A stretch of DNA of 64,000 nt from Sinomonas cyclohexanicum (GTDB taxonomy: Bacteria; Actinomycetota; Actinomycetes; Actinomycetales; Micrococcaceae): the NCBI RefSeq assembly GCF_020886775.1, contig NZ_AP024525.1, positions 4,216,001 through 4,280,000 on the forward strand. Direction: 5' to 3'. Position numbers and translations under genes: made by a program. This document shows positions 1-8,078 of the stretch, piece by piece. Each line of letters begins with the position of its first letter. Positions within the stretch are counted from its first letter, which is position 1. The notes below the pieces were generated by a model that saw only the letters and a list, made by a program, of their open reading frames with translations, made no database searches and was not told the DNA's origin.

Positions 1-1444
1 CGTAGCGGTTGAACTCGGTCTCGCCCCGCTCGAACTCGGGGTCGACGCCGCGACGCGCGCCCTCGTTGAACTGCGCCACGGTCTCGCGCAGCCCGGCCGG
101 GTCGATCCCGCACTTCGCGGCGAGCTCCTCGAGCGTCCGCCCGCGCTTGAGGTAGCCCGAGCGCAGGTACGGGAACAGCGGCACGGGCAACGGCTTGGCC
201 ATGCCCAGCGGGTACTTCCGCACGAACCGCGAGTCGGCGACCTGCCACGACTCGACCGCCTCGCCCTCGGGCGTGGCCGCAACGAGCGCAGAGACGTAGT
301 CGTAGTAGCCGTTGGCCTCGTTGACGAACCGTCGCCCGTCCCGGCGCACGCCGATGGAGCCGGGCTTCGCGCGGTCCATGATGTGCGGGAACGTGCCCAC
401 TGTCCCCTTCGCGTACGGGACGAGCGACACGGGGCACCACGCCGCCGGAGACTCGACGTCCGTGACGAACTTCGCCCCGACGGACTCGCCGAGCGTGATC
501 CCGTCGCCGCTCGTCTCCTTCGGCGCGAGGGTCCAGTGCTCGCGGCCGGTCGGCGTCTTGGGGAACAGCTCGCGCCGCCGCTCGACGTCGTTCGGGAACC
601 CCCCGGCCGCGAGCACGACGCCGCGCGCAGCGTTGATCTCGTACTCGCCCTGGGGGCCCCGCACCACAGCACCCGTGATCCGGCCGCCCTCGGAGAGCAG
701 CCGGACCGCGGGCGTCGAGACGCGCACGTCCGCACCCAGATCCTCGGCGCTCTGCAGGAGCCGCCCCACGAGCGCGGTGCCGTTCACGAGCTGCATGCCC
801 TTGCGGTGCACGGCCATGTCGAGCACGTGCCGGCCCACGCGCCACGCCGAGTACGCGATGCCCTGGAGGCTGCCCTGGGACGCCGAGAGGAACTTTGTCA
901 GGTCGGGCCCGGCCATGATGCCCATGCCGAGGAACGACGTCTCGTACAGCTGCCCCCGGAGGAGCTTCTGGACGCGCTTGGACAGGCGCCGGGCATTGAT
1001 GGGCGCGGGCCCGACGGACCGATGGCCCGTGCCCGCCTCGGGAGTCTTGCCGTAGATGTCCCTGATCTTCGCGCCGGGAGTGAACTGCAGGCTCGTCTTC
1101 TCCTCGAAGAAGCCGACCATGTGCGGGACGGCCTCGAGGAACGCGTCGATCCGTGCGGCGTCGTACCTCTCGCCGAGACGGTGGCGCAGGTAGGTGCGGA
1201 ACCGTTCAGGGTCCTCGTCGACGCCGTCGGCCTTGGCCAGCGGGTTGCCGGGGGTCCAGGCCCAACCGCCGGACCACGCGGTCGCGCCGCCGCACACCTC
1301 GGCCTTTTCGACCACCACGACGCGGAGCCCGTGGTACGCCGCCGTCACGGCCGCGGCGAGGCCGCCGGCGCCGGAGCCGATGACGAGGACATCGGTGTCG
1401 ACGGTGGGACGGGCGGGCGGGGCGGGCGGGACGGGGGCGGTCAT
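1..1444 (-). CDS. KstD-like FAD-dependent dehydrogenase (partial, C-terminus off the edge)
   Basis: This gene enters from the left edge, so only the first 481 codons are visible. After a Pro-rich leader comes an FAD-binding Rossmann fold (GSGAGGLAAA) and a CGGATAWSGG motif, both typical of the flavoprotein family that includes 3-oxosteroid 1-dehydrogenase and fumarate reductase subunits. Later come GGFPNDVERR and a conserved RRDGRRFVNEA segment. It probably dehydrogenates a ring or alkene substrate in the cytoplasm using FAD. The ATG at 1444 overlaps the stop of the upstream isomerase by an ATGA, so it is the last gene visible in the 7937-to-1 operon. The family is clear but the substrate is not: a steroid is only one option, and the neighbours (shikimate dehydrogenase-like, Gfo/Idh) point to a hydroxylated cyclohexane or cyclohexene acid. 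Confidence 0.9.
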   Translation of the reverse strand, partial: MTAPVPPAPPARPTVDTDVLVIGSGAGGLAAAVTAAYHGLRVVVVEKAEVCGGATAWSGGWAWTPGNPLAKADGVDEDPERFRTYLRHRLGERYDAARIDAFLEAVPHMVGFFEEKTSLQFTPGAKIRDIYGKTPEAGTGHRSVGPAPINARRLSKRVQKLLRGQLYETSFLGMGIMAGPDLTKFLSASQGSLQGIAYSAWRVGRHVLDMAVHRKGMQLVNGTALVGRLLQSAEDLGADVRVSTPAVRLLSEGGRITGAVVRGPQGEYEINAARGVVLAAGGFPNDVERRRELFPKTPTGREHWTLAPKETSGDGITLGESVGAKFVTDVESPAAWCPVSLVPYAKGTVGTFPHIMDRAKPGSIGVRRDGRRFVNEANGYYDYVSALVAATPEGEAVESWQVADSRFVRKYPLGMAKPLPVPLFPYLRSGYLKRGRTLEELAAKCGIDPAGLRETVAQFNEGARRGVDPEFERGETEFNRY

Positions 1445-2316
1445 GCGAGGGCTCCGTTCGAGGCAGCGGGCAGGATGGGGCTGAGGGTCTGGGCTTGGGT
1501 GAGGACGGCGTCGGCGGCCTGCCTGAGATGGCGGGCCCAGCCGAGCTCGCCGAGGCGCACGACGTCGGCGGGGGACGGCGCTTCGACGCTCACCGGGGTG
1601 CTGCTCGGCAGCGCGGCGACGATCTCGGCGAGGTCCAGGCCGCCCTCGCCGGGGGCGAGGCGGGCGGCGCGCGACTCATGGACGAGGCCTTCGCGGTCGG
1701 CGGGGCGCCCGGCGGGGGCGTCGCAGAGCTGGAGCATGGGGACGAGGTCCGCGATGCCGGCGAGCTCGGGCAGGCTCCCGCCGAAGCGGCGGAAGTGCAG
1801 GGTGTCCACCACGACCCAGGCGCCCGCGGCCCGCGCCGCCCGGGCCGCGGACCCGAGCGAGTTGATGTGCTGGTACGAGATGGGCTCGAGCGTGGGCGTG
1901 ATGCCGAAGGCCCGGCCGTCCTCGGTCATCTGGGCCAGGCTGTCGGCGAAGCGGGCTGGCTCGGGGTCGGCGCCGGCCACGGTCATGGTCCGCGCGCCGA
2001 GGGCCTGGCCGGCCTCGAACATGCGCAGCCACGCGTCGCGCTGGTCGCCTCCGTCCATCAGGAGGAACTCGATGTCCACGATCCGGACGCCGGTCGAGCG
2101 GACGTTCGCGAGCGTCTCAGCGAGCATCGGCGAGCCCGGCTGGAGGTCGTAGGGCCGCTCGGCCGAAGTCACGTGGCGGACCCGGGCGCCGATGAAGTCG
2201 AAGCCCGCCTCGGCCGCGATGAGCACAAGCTCCGGCGGCGCCGTCTCGAGCAGCGAGAGCTGGGCGAGGCCCACCTCGCGGCGCCGTCCGGGAGCTGGAA
2301 CGTGCGGGGCGGTCAT
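1441..2316 (-). CDS. Sugar phosphate isomerase/epimerase-type TIM barrel protein
   Basis: The product is a 291-residue protein of the xylose-isomerase-like TIM-barrel superfamily (AP endonuclease 2 fold). Candidate metal ligands include the Glu in IVDIEFLL, the Glu in PTLEPIS, the Asp and His in VVVDTLHFRR and the Glu in VSVEAPS. Family members include hydroxypyruvate isomerase, inosose epimerase/dehydratase and 3-dehydroshikimate dehydratase. A dehydration or isomerisation of a cyclic keto-polyol would suit the shikimate-dehydrogenase-like and Gfo/Idh neighbours. The start at 2316 overlaps the stop of the old yellow enzyme gene (ATGA), and its own stop overlaps the next start in the same way. 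The exact reaction is unknown. Confidence 0.85.
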   Translation of the reverse strand: MTAPHVPAPGRRREVGLAQLSLLETAPPELVLIAAEAGFDFIGARVRHVTSAERPYDLQPGSPMLAETLANVRSTGVRIVDIEFLLMDGGDQRDAWLRMFEAGQALGARTMTVAGADPEPARFADSLAQMTEDGRAFGITPTLEPISYQHINSLGSAARAARAAGAWVVVDTLHFRRFGGSLPELAGIADLVPMLQLCDAPAGRPADREGLVHESRAARLAPGEGGLDLAEIVAALPSSTPVSVEAPSPADVVRLGELGWARHLRQAADAVLTQAQTLSPILPAASNGALA

Positions 2317-4514
2317 GCGAGGGCTCCTTCGAGGGCGCGGGACTGGGCGGCGGGCGCGTCGGCCGAGGCGGTGGGGGCGATGCCCGCGGCAAGGACGTGG
2401 GCGAGGCGCTGCGCAGCGTCGTACCCGCTCTTGATCGCATTCGACGCCGTGGGCGGCAGCTGGTCCACGACCGTCCCAGCGAGCACCACCGGCACCCCGG
2501 CGCCGAGGCCGAGCGCGGCCTCGCGGCCCTCGCGGTCCACTGCGGCGCCGAGCGGGACCACGCCGCGCGAGACCAGGACCGGCCCGGGGGCCTCGAGCCA
2601 CCGCTCGCCGTCCGGCCCGACCACGCGGACGCGGCCGGCAGGCGTGCCGGGGGCCTCGGCCTCGACGATGCGAGAGTCGAGCACGATCCGCACGTCCGGA
2701 TTCGCCTCGAGCCGCGGGACGGCGAGGATCTTGGCGCGGCGGCCCGACTCGGGGGCGATCACCTGCTCCGGCCCGACAAGGAGGACCCTCGTGCCGCGCG
2801 TCGCGAGGGTGTCCGCCGCGGACATCGCGACGGAGTCCGCACCCCAGATCGTCACAGCCTCCGGGGCCGTCTCGGTGCCGGCGAGGAGGCCGGAGTGACC
2901 GGTGAGCCAGTCCCGGATGTCGAGCACGGCGTCGAGCACGCCGTCGTGCGCGGCGTTGTCAGCACCGTCCCCGGTGACCCGGAAGCCGTGACCCGGCCGG
3001 GCCCCGCCGGTGGCGACGACGATCCCGTCCGCCCCGAGCTCCCGCGCCAGCGCCGCGAGGTCCGCAGGATCGAAGCGGGCGCCGAGGCGCACGTCGACGC
3101 CAAGCCGTACCAGCTCGGCGCGGTTCCAGTCGAGGTACCGGTGGAAGTCCGGGGTGGGGCGCATGCGGGCGGCCAGCGCGAATTGGCCGCCGATCAGCTC
3201 CCCCGCGTCCAGCAGCGTCACGCGCGCGCCGGCCTCGGCGAGCTCGCGCGCCGCGGTCAGGCCGGACGGGCCGGCCCCGAGGACTGCGACGTGGGGCGCA
3301 GCGACGTGGCGCACGACGGCGCGTGCCCCCTCCGCTTCGACGCGCACAGCCTCGCCGCGCACCCTCGGTGTCGGCACGGGCACCCGCGAGCGCCCGACGG
3401 CCGGGTTGACCGTGCACGTGACCTGGCCGAGGCCGAGGTTGTCGATGCACACGTTGCACGCGATGCAGGGCCTGTAGCCGGCGTTGCCGGGAAGGCCGCG
3501 GCCGAGGACGGCCGGCACGAAGTCCGGGTCGGCGTGGACGGCGCGGCCGAGGGAAACGAAGTCGCACACGGCGTCGGCGAGGACGCGCTCGATCGCCTCG
3601 GGCGAGTTGAGGCGCCCGGCCATGCCGAGCGGGAGGCCGAACCGGCGGTACGCGCGGGCGTAGTCGGACAGGACGCCGGGCTTCCATTCGCCGGACTGCA
3701 CGATCCACTCGCCGGCCTCGTAGGAGCCGGCCGAGAGGTCGAGGAAGTCGAGCGCATCGAGGTCGAGGCGGGACACGACGTCGAGGGTCTGCTCGGCGTC
3801 CAGGCCCCCTTCCGATGGCGATACGCCCTCGACCATGGAGATCCGCATGCCCACGAGGGCCTCCGGTGCGGCGGCCCGGACGGCGCGGATCACGAGGTTC
3901 GGGAAGTGCTCCGGGGCGCCGAACTCGTCGGCACGGCCGTTGGTGCGCGCGGACATGAACTGGTGGATGAGGTAGCCGTGGCCGCCGTGGATGTTGATGA
4001 CATCGAAGCCGGCCTCGACCGCACGGCGCGCCGCGGCGGCATACGCGTCGATGAGCTCGTAGCACTCCTCGGTGGAGAGGGCGCAGGGCATCTCGCCGCC
4101 CGCGATCTCGCACGGCACGGCCGCCGGGGCGACGGGCGGGAGCCCGCTCACCGCGGACTGCGCCGTGCGGCCCCCGTGGTTGATCTCGACGGCGGCCAGG
4201 GCGCCCGCCGCGTGGACCGCGTCGGCGAGCTCGCGGAACCCGGGGATCACGGCATCGCTGTGCAGGCCGAGCTGGTGGGTGCGTCCCTTGCCGTCGGCGC
4301 GGACGTAGGTGGCCTCGGTCGTGACGATTGCGAGGCCGGCCTTCGCGCGCGTCACGAGGTAGTCCGCGTACTGGACGGTCATCCGGCCGTCCGTCGTGCC
4401 GTAGTTGCGCTCCATCGGGGAGCTCACGAGGCGGTTGCGGAGCGTGCGCTGCGGGCGGCCGTTGCGGCCGAGGGTCAGCGGGGTCGGGGCCAGGGGGCTG
4501 CTGGCGGGGTTCAT
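2313..4514 (-). CDS. Old yellow enzyme / 2,4-dienoyl-CoA reductase-like NADH:flavin oxidoreductase
   Basis: This 733-residue enzyme has the three-part layout of bacterial 2,4-dienoyl-CoA reductase. An FMN-binding TIM barrel (about 1-350) carries HGGHGYLIHQFMSARTN. A cysteine cluster CIACNVC...C at about 350 is expected to hold a 4Fe-4S centre. A C-terminal FAD/NAD Rossmann module contains LGAGPSGLTAARELAEAG. The cluster spacing is CxxCxxC-x10-C, slightly shorter than in the E. coli FadH type. Such enzymes pass electrons from NAD(P)H through FAD, Fe-S and FMN to an activated double bond, or run similar redox chemistry such as trimethylamine dehydrogenase. It is translationally coupled on both sides by ATGA overlaps. 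A role in reducing or aromatising a cyclic enone acid is inferred from context. Confidence 0.92.
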   Translation of the reverse strand: MNPASSPLAPTPLTLGRNGRPQRTLRNRLVSSPMERNYGTTDGRMTVQYADYLVTRAKAGLAIVTTEATYVRADGKGRTHQLGLHSDAVIPGFRELADAVHAAGALAAVEINHGGRTAQSAVSGLPPVAPAAVPCEIAGGEMPCALSTEECYELIDAYAAAARRAVEAGFDVINIHGGHGYLIHQFMSARTNGRADEFGAPEHFPNLVIRAVRAAAPEALVGMRISMVEGVSPSEGGLDAEQTLDVVSRLDLDALDFLDLSAGSYEAGEWIVQSGEWKPGVLSDYARAYRRFGLPLGMAGRLNSPEAIERVLADAVCDFVSLGRAVHADPDFVPAVLGRGLPGNAGYRPCIACNVCIDNLGLGQVTCTVNPAVGRSRVPVPTPRVRGEAVRVEAEGARAVVRHVAAPHVAVLGAGPSGLTAARELAEAGARVTLLDAGELIGGQFALAARMRPTPDFHRYLDWNRAELVRLGVDVRLGARFDPADLAALARELGADGIVVATGGARPGHGFRVTGDGADNAAHDGVLDAVLDIRDWLTGHSGLLAGTETAPEAVTIWGADSVAMSAADTLATRGTRVLLVGPEQVIAPESGRRAKILAVPRLEANPDVRIVLDSRIVEAEAPGTPAGRVRVVGPDGERWLEAPGPVLVSRGVVPLGAAVDREGREAALGLGAGVPVVLAGTVVDQLPPTASNAIKSGYDAAQRLAHVLAAGIAPTASADAPAAQSRALEGALA

Positions 4515-5599
4515 GCGAAGGCGTCCTCTCGGGAGAAGGTGACGGGGCGGCCGGTGCGGGAGGACTCGTACACGGCCAGGAGGATCCTGAGGGCCGCGGT
4601 GGCGTCCGGGCCGGTGACGGCGGGATCGCGGCCCGCGCCGTCATTCGCGCTGAGCGCCGCGACGAAGTCCAGGATCTGGGCCGTGTGGTGCGGGATGAGC
4701 TGGCCGTTGATCGCGGCGAGGTCCACGTTCGGGTCGACGCTGGCGGGGTGCACAGGCTCGGACTCGATGGTCCCGCCGCGGGCAAAGACCGTCACGCGGC
4801 CGTCGGTGCCCTCGGGGAACTCGCTGAGCTCGGCGGTCGCGCCCGTCGCCCCGGTGACTCGGATGCTGATGCCCAGGCTCGGGGTGGCGGCGGTGGAGGC
4901 GGAGACGGTGGCCATCGCGCCGGAGGCGAAGCGCAGCACGGCGGCCGAAGTGTCCTCGACCTCGATCGCGTGCCTGAACGTGCCGATGTGGCCGTGCACC
5001 TCGACGACCTCGCCCATGAGCCACTGCAGGAGGTCGATGTAGTGGATCGCCTGGGTCATGAGCACGCCGCCGCCGTCGGTGGCCCAGGTCCCTCGCCACG
5101 CTGCGGCACTGTAGTAGGAGGGATCGCGGTGCAGGAGCACGGACGCGTGGCCGAGGATCGGGCGGCCGAGCGTGCCGTCGTCGATCGCCGCCCGGAGCCG
5201 CTGCGCTGCGGGCCAGAAGCGGCGCTGGAAGAGGACCCCGAGACGCACGCCCGCGGCGTCGCACGCGGCGACCATGCGCTCGGCGGAGGGAAGGTCGATC
5301 GCGATCGGCTTCTCGCAGAGCACGTGGACGCCGGCCGCCGCGGCGGCGAGGACCACGGACTCGTGCGTGGGGTGCGGGGTGCAGACGGAGACGATGTCCA
5401 CGCCGGCGGCGAGGAGCTCCTCGACCGAGCCGAACGCCTCGGCGATCCCCCAGGTCTCGGCGGTCTGGCGGGCGCGGTCGGCATCGACGTCGCACACCGC
5501 CACGACGGCGGCCTCGGGAATCGCGGCGAACGCCTCGAGGTGGTTGCGGCTGATGGCGCCGCAGCCGACGATCCCGACACGGTACTGCTTGGTGGTCAT
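4511..5599 (-). CDS. Gfo/Idh/MocA family NAD(P)-dependent oxidoreductase
   Basis: This 362-residue protein opens with a Rossmann motif (VGIVGCGAISRNH) and has the family signature CEKPIAID with the conserved Lys at about residue 95. A C-terminal alpha/beta domain carries a possible His catalytic region around HYIDLLQWLMG. Members oxidise or reduce hydroxyl groups of sugars, inositols and other cyclic polyols. The ATG at 5599 lies just after GAAGGGAC, and longer upstream readings are low-quality Arg-rich sequence. Its stop overlaps the start of the dienoyl-CoA reductase-like gene by an ATGA. In this operon it probably handles a hydroxyl/keto step on a ring compound; the substrate cannot be read from sequence. 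Confidence 0.92.
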   Translation of the reverse strand: MTTKQYRVGIVGCGAISRNHLEAFAAIPEAAVVAVCDVDADRARQTAETWGIAEAFGSVEELLAAGVDIVSVCTPHPTHESVVLAAAAAGVHVLCEKPIAIDLPSAERMVAACDAAGVRLGVLFQRRFWPAAQRLRAAIDDGTLGRPILGHASVLLHRDPSYYSAAAWRGTWATDGGGVLMTQAIHYIDLLQWLMGEVVEVHGHIGTFRHAIEVEDTSAAVLRFASGAMATVSASTAATPSLGISIRVTGATGATAELSEFPEGTDGRVTVFARGGTIESEPVHPASVDPNVDLAAINGQLIPHHTAQILDFVAALSANDGAGRDPAVTGPDATAALRILLAVYESSRTGRPVTFSREDAFA

Positions 5600-5610
5600 C
5601 GGAGGTCCCT

Positions 5611-6564
5611 TCAGTCCGTCTCGGCCACGAGTTCGAGGAAGTGCGCCCGCATGCGGGCACGGTCGGCGGGGCGGTGCGTGAACAGCTCGAACGCATCCGC
5701 GGCCTGCGCCACGGTGAGCCAGCCGCCGTCCAGCACGCGGCACCCGGCGGCGAGTGCGGCCTTGACCAGCTGCGTGACGAGCGGGCGGTACACGACGTCC
5801 GCGACCCAGTGGCGGGCCGTGAGCACCGACGTGTCGAACGGGGTGCCCGGGTGGCCCACCATCCCGATCGGCGTCGCGTTGACCACGCCGTCCGCCTCGG
5901 CGATGCGGGCGGGGACGTCCTCGAGCACGACGGCGGTGACCCGCCCCACGCTGCCGCCCTGCACTCGCTGGGCTGCTCCCGCGTGCCGCCCGAGGCGCTC
6001 GGCGAGGGCCGCGGCGCGGGATGGTTCGGCGTCTGCCACGAGGAGCTCGCCGACGCCCGCGTCGAGGAGGGCGCGGGCCACGGCGGACCCGACGCCGCCC
6101 GCCCCGACGAGCACCACGGTGCCGAGCGCCGCCCCGGGGAGGCCCTCGGCGAGGGCAGCGCGGAACCCCGTGAGGTCCGTGTTGCGGCCGGTGAGGCGCG
6201 CTCCCGGCGCAGCCGGACCGTCACCGGCGCCGTCGTGCGCCTCGATGACCACGGTGTTGACCGCGCCCAGCTCCCCCGCGTCCTCGGACAGCGCGTCGAG
6301 GCCCTCGATCACCGACTGCTTGCACGGGTGCGTGACGTTCAGCCCCGTGTAGCCGAGGCGGGCGGCGTCACGGGCGAGCTGCCCGGCGTCGCCCGGGGTG
6401 AGGCCGAGTTCGTCGATGTCCAGCGTGCGGTACACGTAGCGGAGGCCCTGGGCCGCGGCCTCCCGCTCGTGCAGGAGCGGGGAGAGCGAGCCCGTGACGT
6501 TCGCGCCGATGAGGCCGATGAGGTGGAAGTTGGGGGCGGTTGGGGCGGCGTGGGCGGGGGTCAT
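5611..6564 (-). CDS. Shikimate/quinate dehydrogenase-like protein (first copy)
   Basis: This 317-residue member of the AroE family shows the substrate-binding motif GLNVTHPCKQ with the catalytic Lys, NTDLTGFRAAL with the partner Asp, and a nucleotide-binding GAGGVGSAVARALLDAG. The HPCKQ version is shared with the second copy in this window (43590-44483), which sits in a quinate-type cluster, so a catabolic quinate/shikimate role is more likely than the biosynthetic AroE role. The start overlaps the stop of the transporter gene by one base (TGATG), and the Gfo/Idh gene starts 11 bases after its stop. It probably oxidises the C3 hydroxyl of shikimate, quinate or a relative with NAD(P)+. Confidence 0.9.
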   Translation of the reverse strand: MTPAHAAPTAPNFHLIGLIGANVTGSLSPLLHEREAAAQGLRYVYRTLDIDELGLTPGDAGQLARDAARLGYTGLNVTHPCKQSVIEGLDALSEDAGELGAVNTVVIEAHDGAGDGPAAPGARLTGRNTDLTGFRAALAEGLPGAALGTVVLVGAGGVGSAVARALLDAGVGELLVADAEPSRAAALAERLGRHAGAAQRVQGGSVGRVTAVVLEDVPARIAEADGVVNATPIGMVGHPGTPFDTSVLTARHWVADVVYRPLVTQLVKAALAAGCRVLDGGWLTVAQAADAFELFTHRPADRARMRAHFLELVAETD

Positions 6565-7937
6565 CAGGCTGCGGTCTCCTTGGCGGTCTCCAGCGCGGTA
6601 CCAGCCACGGTGTGGGCGGCGCGGCGGGCGGGCTTCAGTCCGAGCTCGGCCTTCGGGGTGCGGAAGGTCTCGCGGGCCGTGAGGGCGGCGAGGGCTGCGA
6701 CCACGCAGAAGCCCACCGTCATCCACGCGACCGGGCCCCAGTTGGCGGGGTTGCCAGCCGTGAGTGCGGTGCCGATCGCGGGGGTGAAGCCCGCCACGAG
6801 GAGGCCGAGCATGAGGCTCACGGCCATGCCGGAGTAGCGGGTGCGGGCCGGGAACAGCTCGGGGAAGTAGGCCGGGTAGACGCCGTTGGGCATCGCGTAG
6901 GCCACGCCGGTGAGGGCGATCGCGGTGAGGAAGATGAGGGCCCAGTTGCCGGTGCCCAGGACCGTGAAGAACGCGAAGACCAGGGCGGCGCTGCCGAGCG
7001 TGCCGACGATGAACACCGGCTTCCGCCCGATCCTGTCGGAGAGCCGGGCCCACATCGGCTGCGTGAAGACGGTGACGAGGTTCGCCACGGCGATGACGAT
7101 CAGCATCATCGGCTTGTCGAGCTTGACCACCTCGGTGGCGTAGGCGAGGGCGAACACGGTGAAGACGGTGTTGACCATGGTCACGAGGGCGGCCAGCGTC
7201 ACGCGGACCACGTTGGGGAAGTCGTTGCGGAACAGCTCCACGAGCGGGATCGCGGCGGCCTTCGCGTCCTCCTTGATCTCGGTGAAGACCTCGGGCTCCT
7301 CGAGCTTGCGGCGCAGATAGAACGCCACGAGCGTCACCACGGCGCTGAGGAGGAAGGGCACGCGCCAGCCCCAGGACATGAGGGCCTGCTGCGGGAGCAT
7401 CGTCACGGGGATGAACACGACCGACGAGATGACGATGCCGAACTGGATGCCGCTCATCGTGAAGCTCGTGAAGAACGCGCGCTTGCCCTCCGGGGAGTGC
7501 TCGAGCGTCAGGGAGCTCGAGCCCGGGGACTCGCCGCCGGCGGAGATGCCCTGGACGAGCCGGAGCACGACGAGGGCGACCGGAGCGACCGGGCCCACTG
7601 CCGAGTAGGTCGGCAGGCAGCCGATCAGGAACGTCGAGGCGCCCATGAGGACCAAGGTCAGGACGAGGACGTTCTTGCGGCCGAGGCGGTCGCCGAAGTG
7701 GCCCCACATGACCGCGCCGAGGGGACGGGCGATGTAGGCGACGCCGAGGGTCGCGAAGCTCAGCAGCGAGCTCGCGGCACCGGCGTCCGGGAAGAACAGC
7801 TTGCCGAAGAACAGGGCCGCGGCGGAGCCGAAGATGAAGAAGTCGTAGTACTCGAGTGTGCTGCCCAGGAAGCCGGAGACGGCCGCGGTCTTCGCGGCGT
7901 GGGGCTTGCCGGAGACCGCAGATGTCGACGTTGACAT
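6564..7937 (-). CDS. MHS-family MFS transporter (shikimate/dicarboxylate type)
   Basis: This 457-residue integral membrane protein of the metabolite:H+ symporter branch of the MFS has about 12 hydrophobic segments. The N-terminus carries FLGSTLEYYDFFIFG and the loop 2-3 motif GHFGDRLGRK is present. Relatives include ShiA (shikimate), KgtP and ProP. I chose the ATG at 7937, which has an AAGGGAG ribosome-binding site 7 bases upstream, over the in-frame start 30 bases earlier. It heads the operon running down to base 1 and is followed directly by the shikimate-dehydrogenase-like gene, so its cargo is probably the compound that operon degrades. An inverted repeat 80-110 bases upstream is a candidate operator. 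Confidence 0.92.
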   Translation of the reverse strand: MSTSTSAVSGKPHAAKTAAVSGFLGSTLEYYDFFIFGSAAALFFGKLFFPDAGAASSLLSFATLGVAYIARPLGAVMWGHFGDRLGRKNVLVLTLVLMGASTFLIGCLPTYSAVGPVAPVALVVLRLVQGISAGGESPGSSSLTLEHSPEGKRAFFTSFTMSGIQFGIVISSVVFIPVTMLPQQALMSWGWRVPFLLSAVVTLVAFYLRRKLEEPEVFTEIKEDAKAAAIPLVELFRNDFPNVVRVTLAALVTMVNTVFTVFALAYATEVVKLDKPMMLIVIAVANLVTVFTQPMWARLSDRIGRKPVFIVGTLGSAALVFAFFTVLGTGNWALIFLTAIALTGVAYAMPNGVYPAYFPELFPARTRYSGMAVSLMLGLLVAGFTPAIGTALTAGNPANWGPVAWMTVGFCVVAALAALTARETFRTPKAELGLKPARRAAHTVAGTALETAKETAA

Positions 7938-8017
7938 GGGATGCTCCCTTCGGGTGATGCCAGTCACCGGGAGGTGATGGCTCCATCCAGCATGGGGGCG
8001 CTCATTGTGGCACGTCC

Positions 8018-8046
8018 AACACTTAGTTGATCTAGGACTATGTGTT
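8018..8046. promoter_or_regulatory. Inverted-repeat operator candidate upstream of the MHS transporter operon
   Basis: Two 10-bp arms, AACACTTAGT and ACTATGTGTT, are separated by 9 bp and match at 9 of 10 positions. They lie in a locally AT-rich gap 81-109 bases upstream of the transporter start and just after the enolase-superfamily gene. A second, shorter repeat (TGTGT-N7-ACACA, 8041-8057) overlaps the right arm. This is the only promoter region available to the 7937-to-1 operon, so a repressor or activator site is likely. No regulator gene lies next to it. Confidence 0.5.
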
Positions 8047-8078
8047 CAATCTACACAGTTGTCGCGTGGGCCCGGCCC

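Noticed and set aside
312-2898. Long plus-strand open frames opposite the first operon
   Set aside because: They are Arg/Pro/Ala-rich shadow frames caused by high GC at third codon positions; the minus-strand readings have clear domains and overlapping starts.
6540-7934. Gene antisense to the MHS transporter
   Set aside because: Glu/Arg/His-rich shadow frame without a ribosome-binding site or recognisable domain; the same kind of shadow occurs opposite the second MHS transporter at 45.5-47.2 kb.
8041-8057. Fifth copy of the three-half-site IclR operator
   Set aside because: A GTTCA occurs here, but no TGAAC or GTTCA lies 10 bp on either side.
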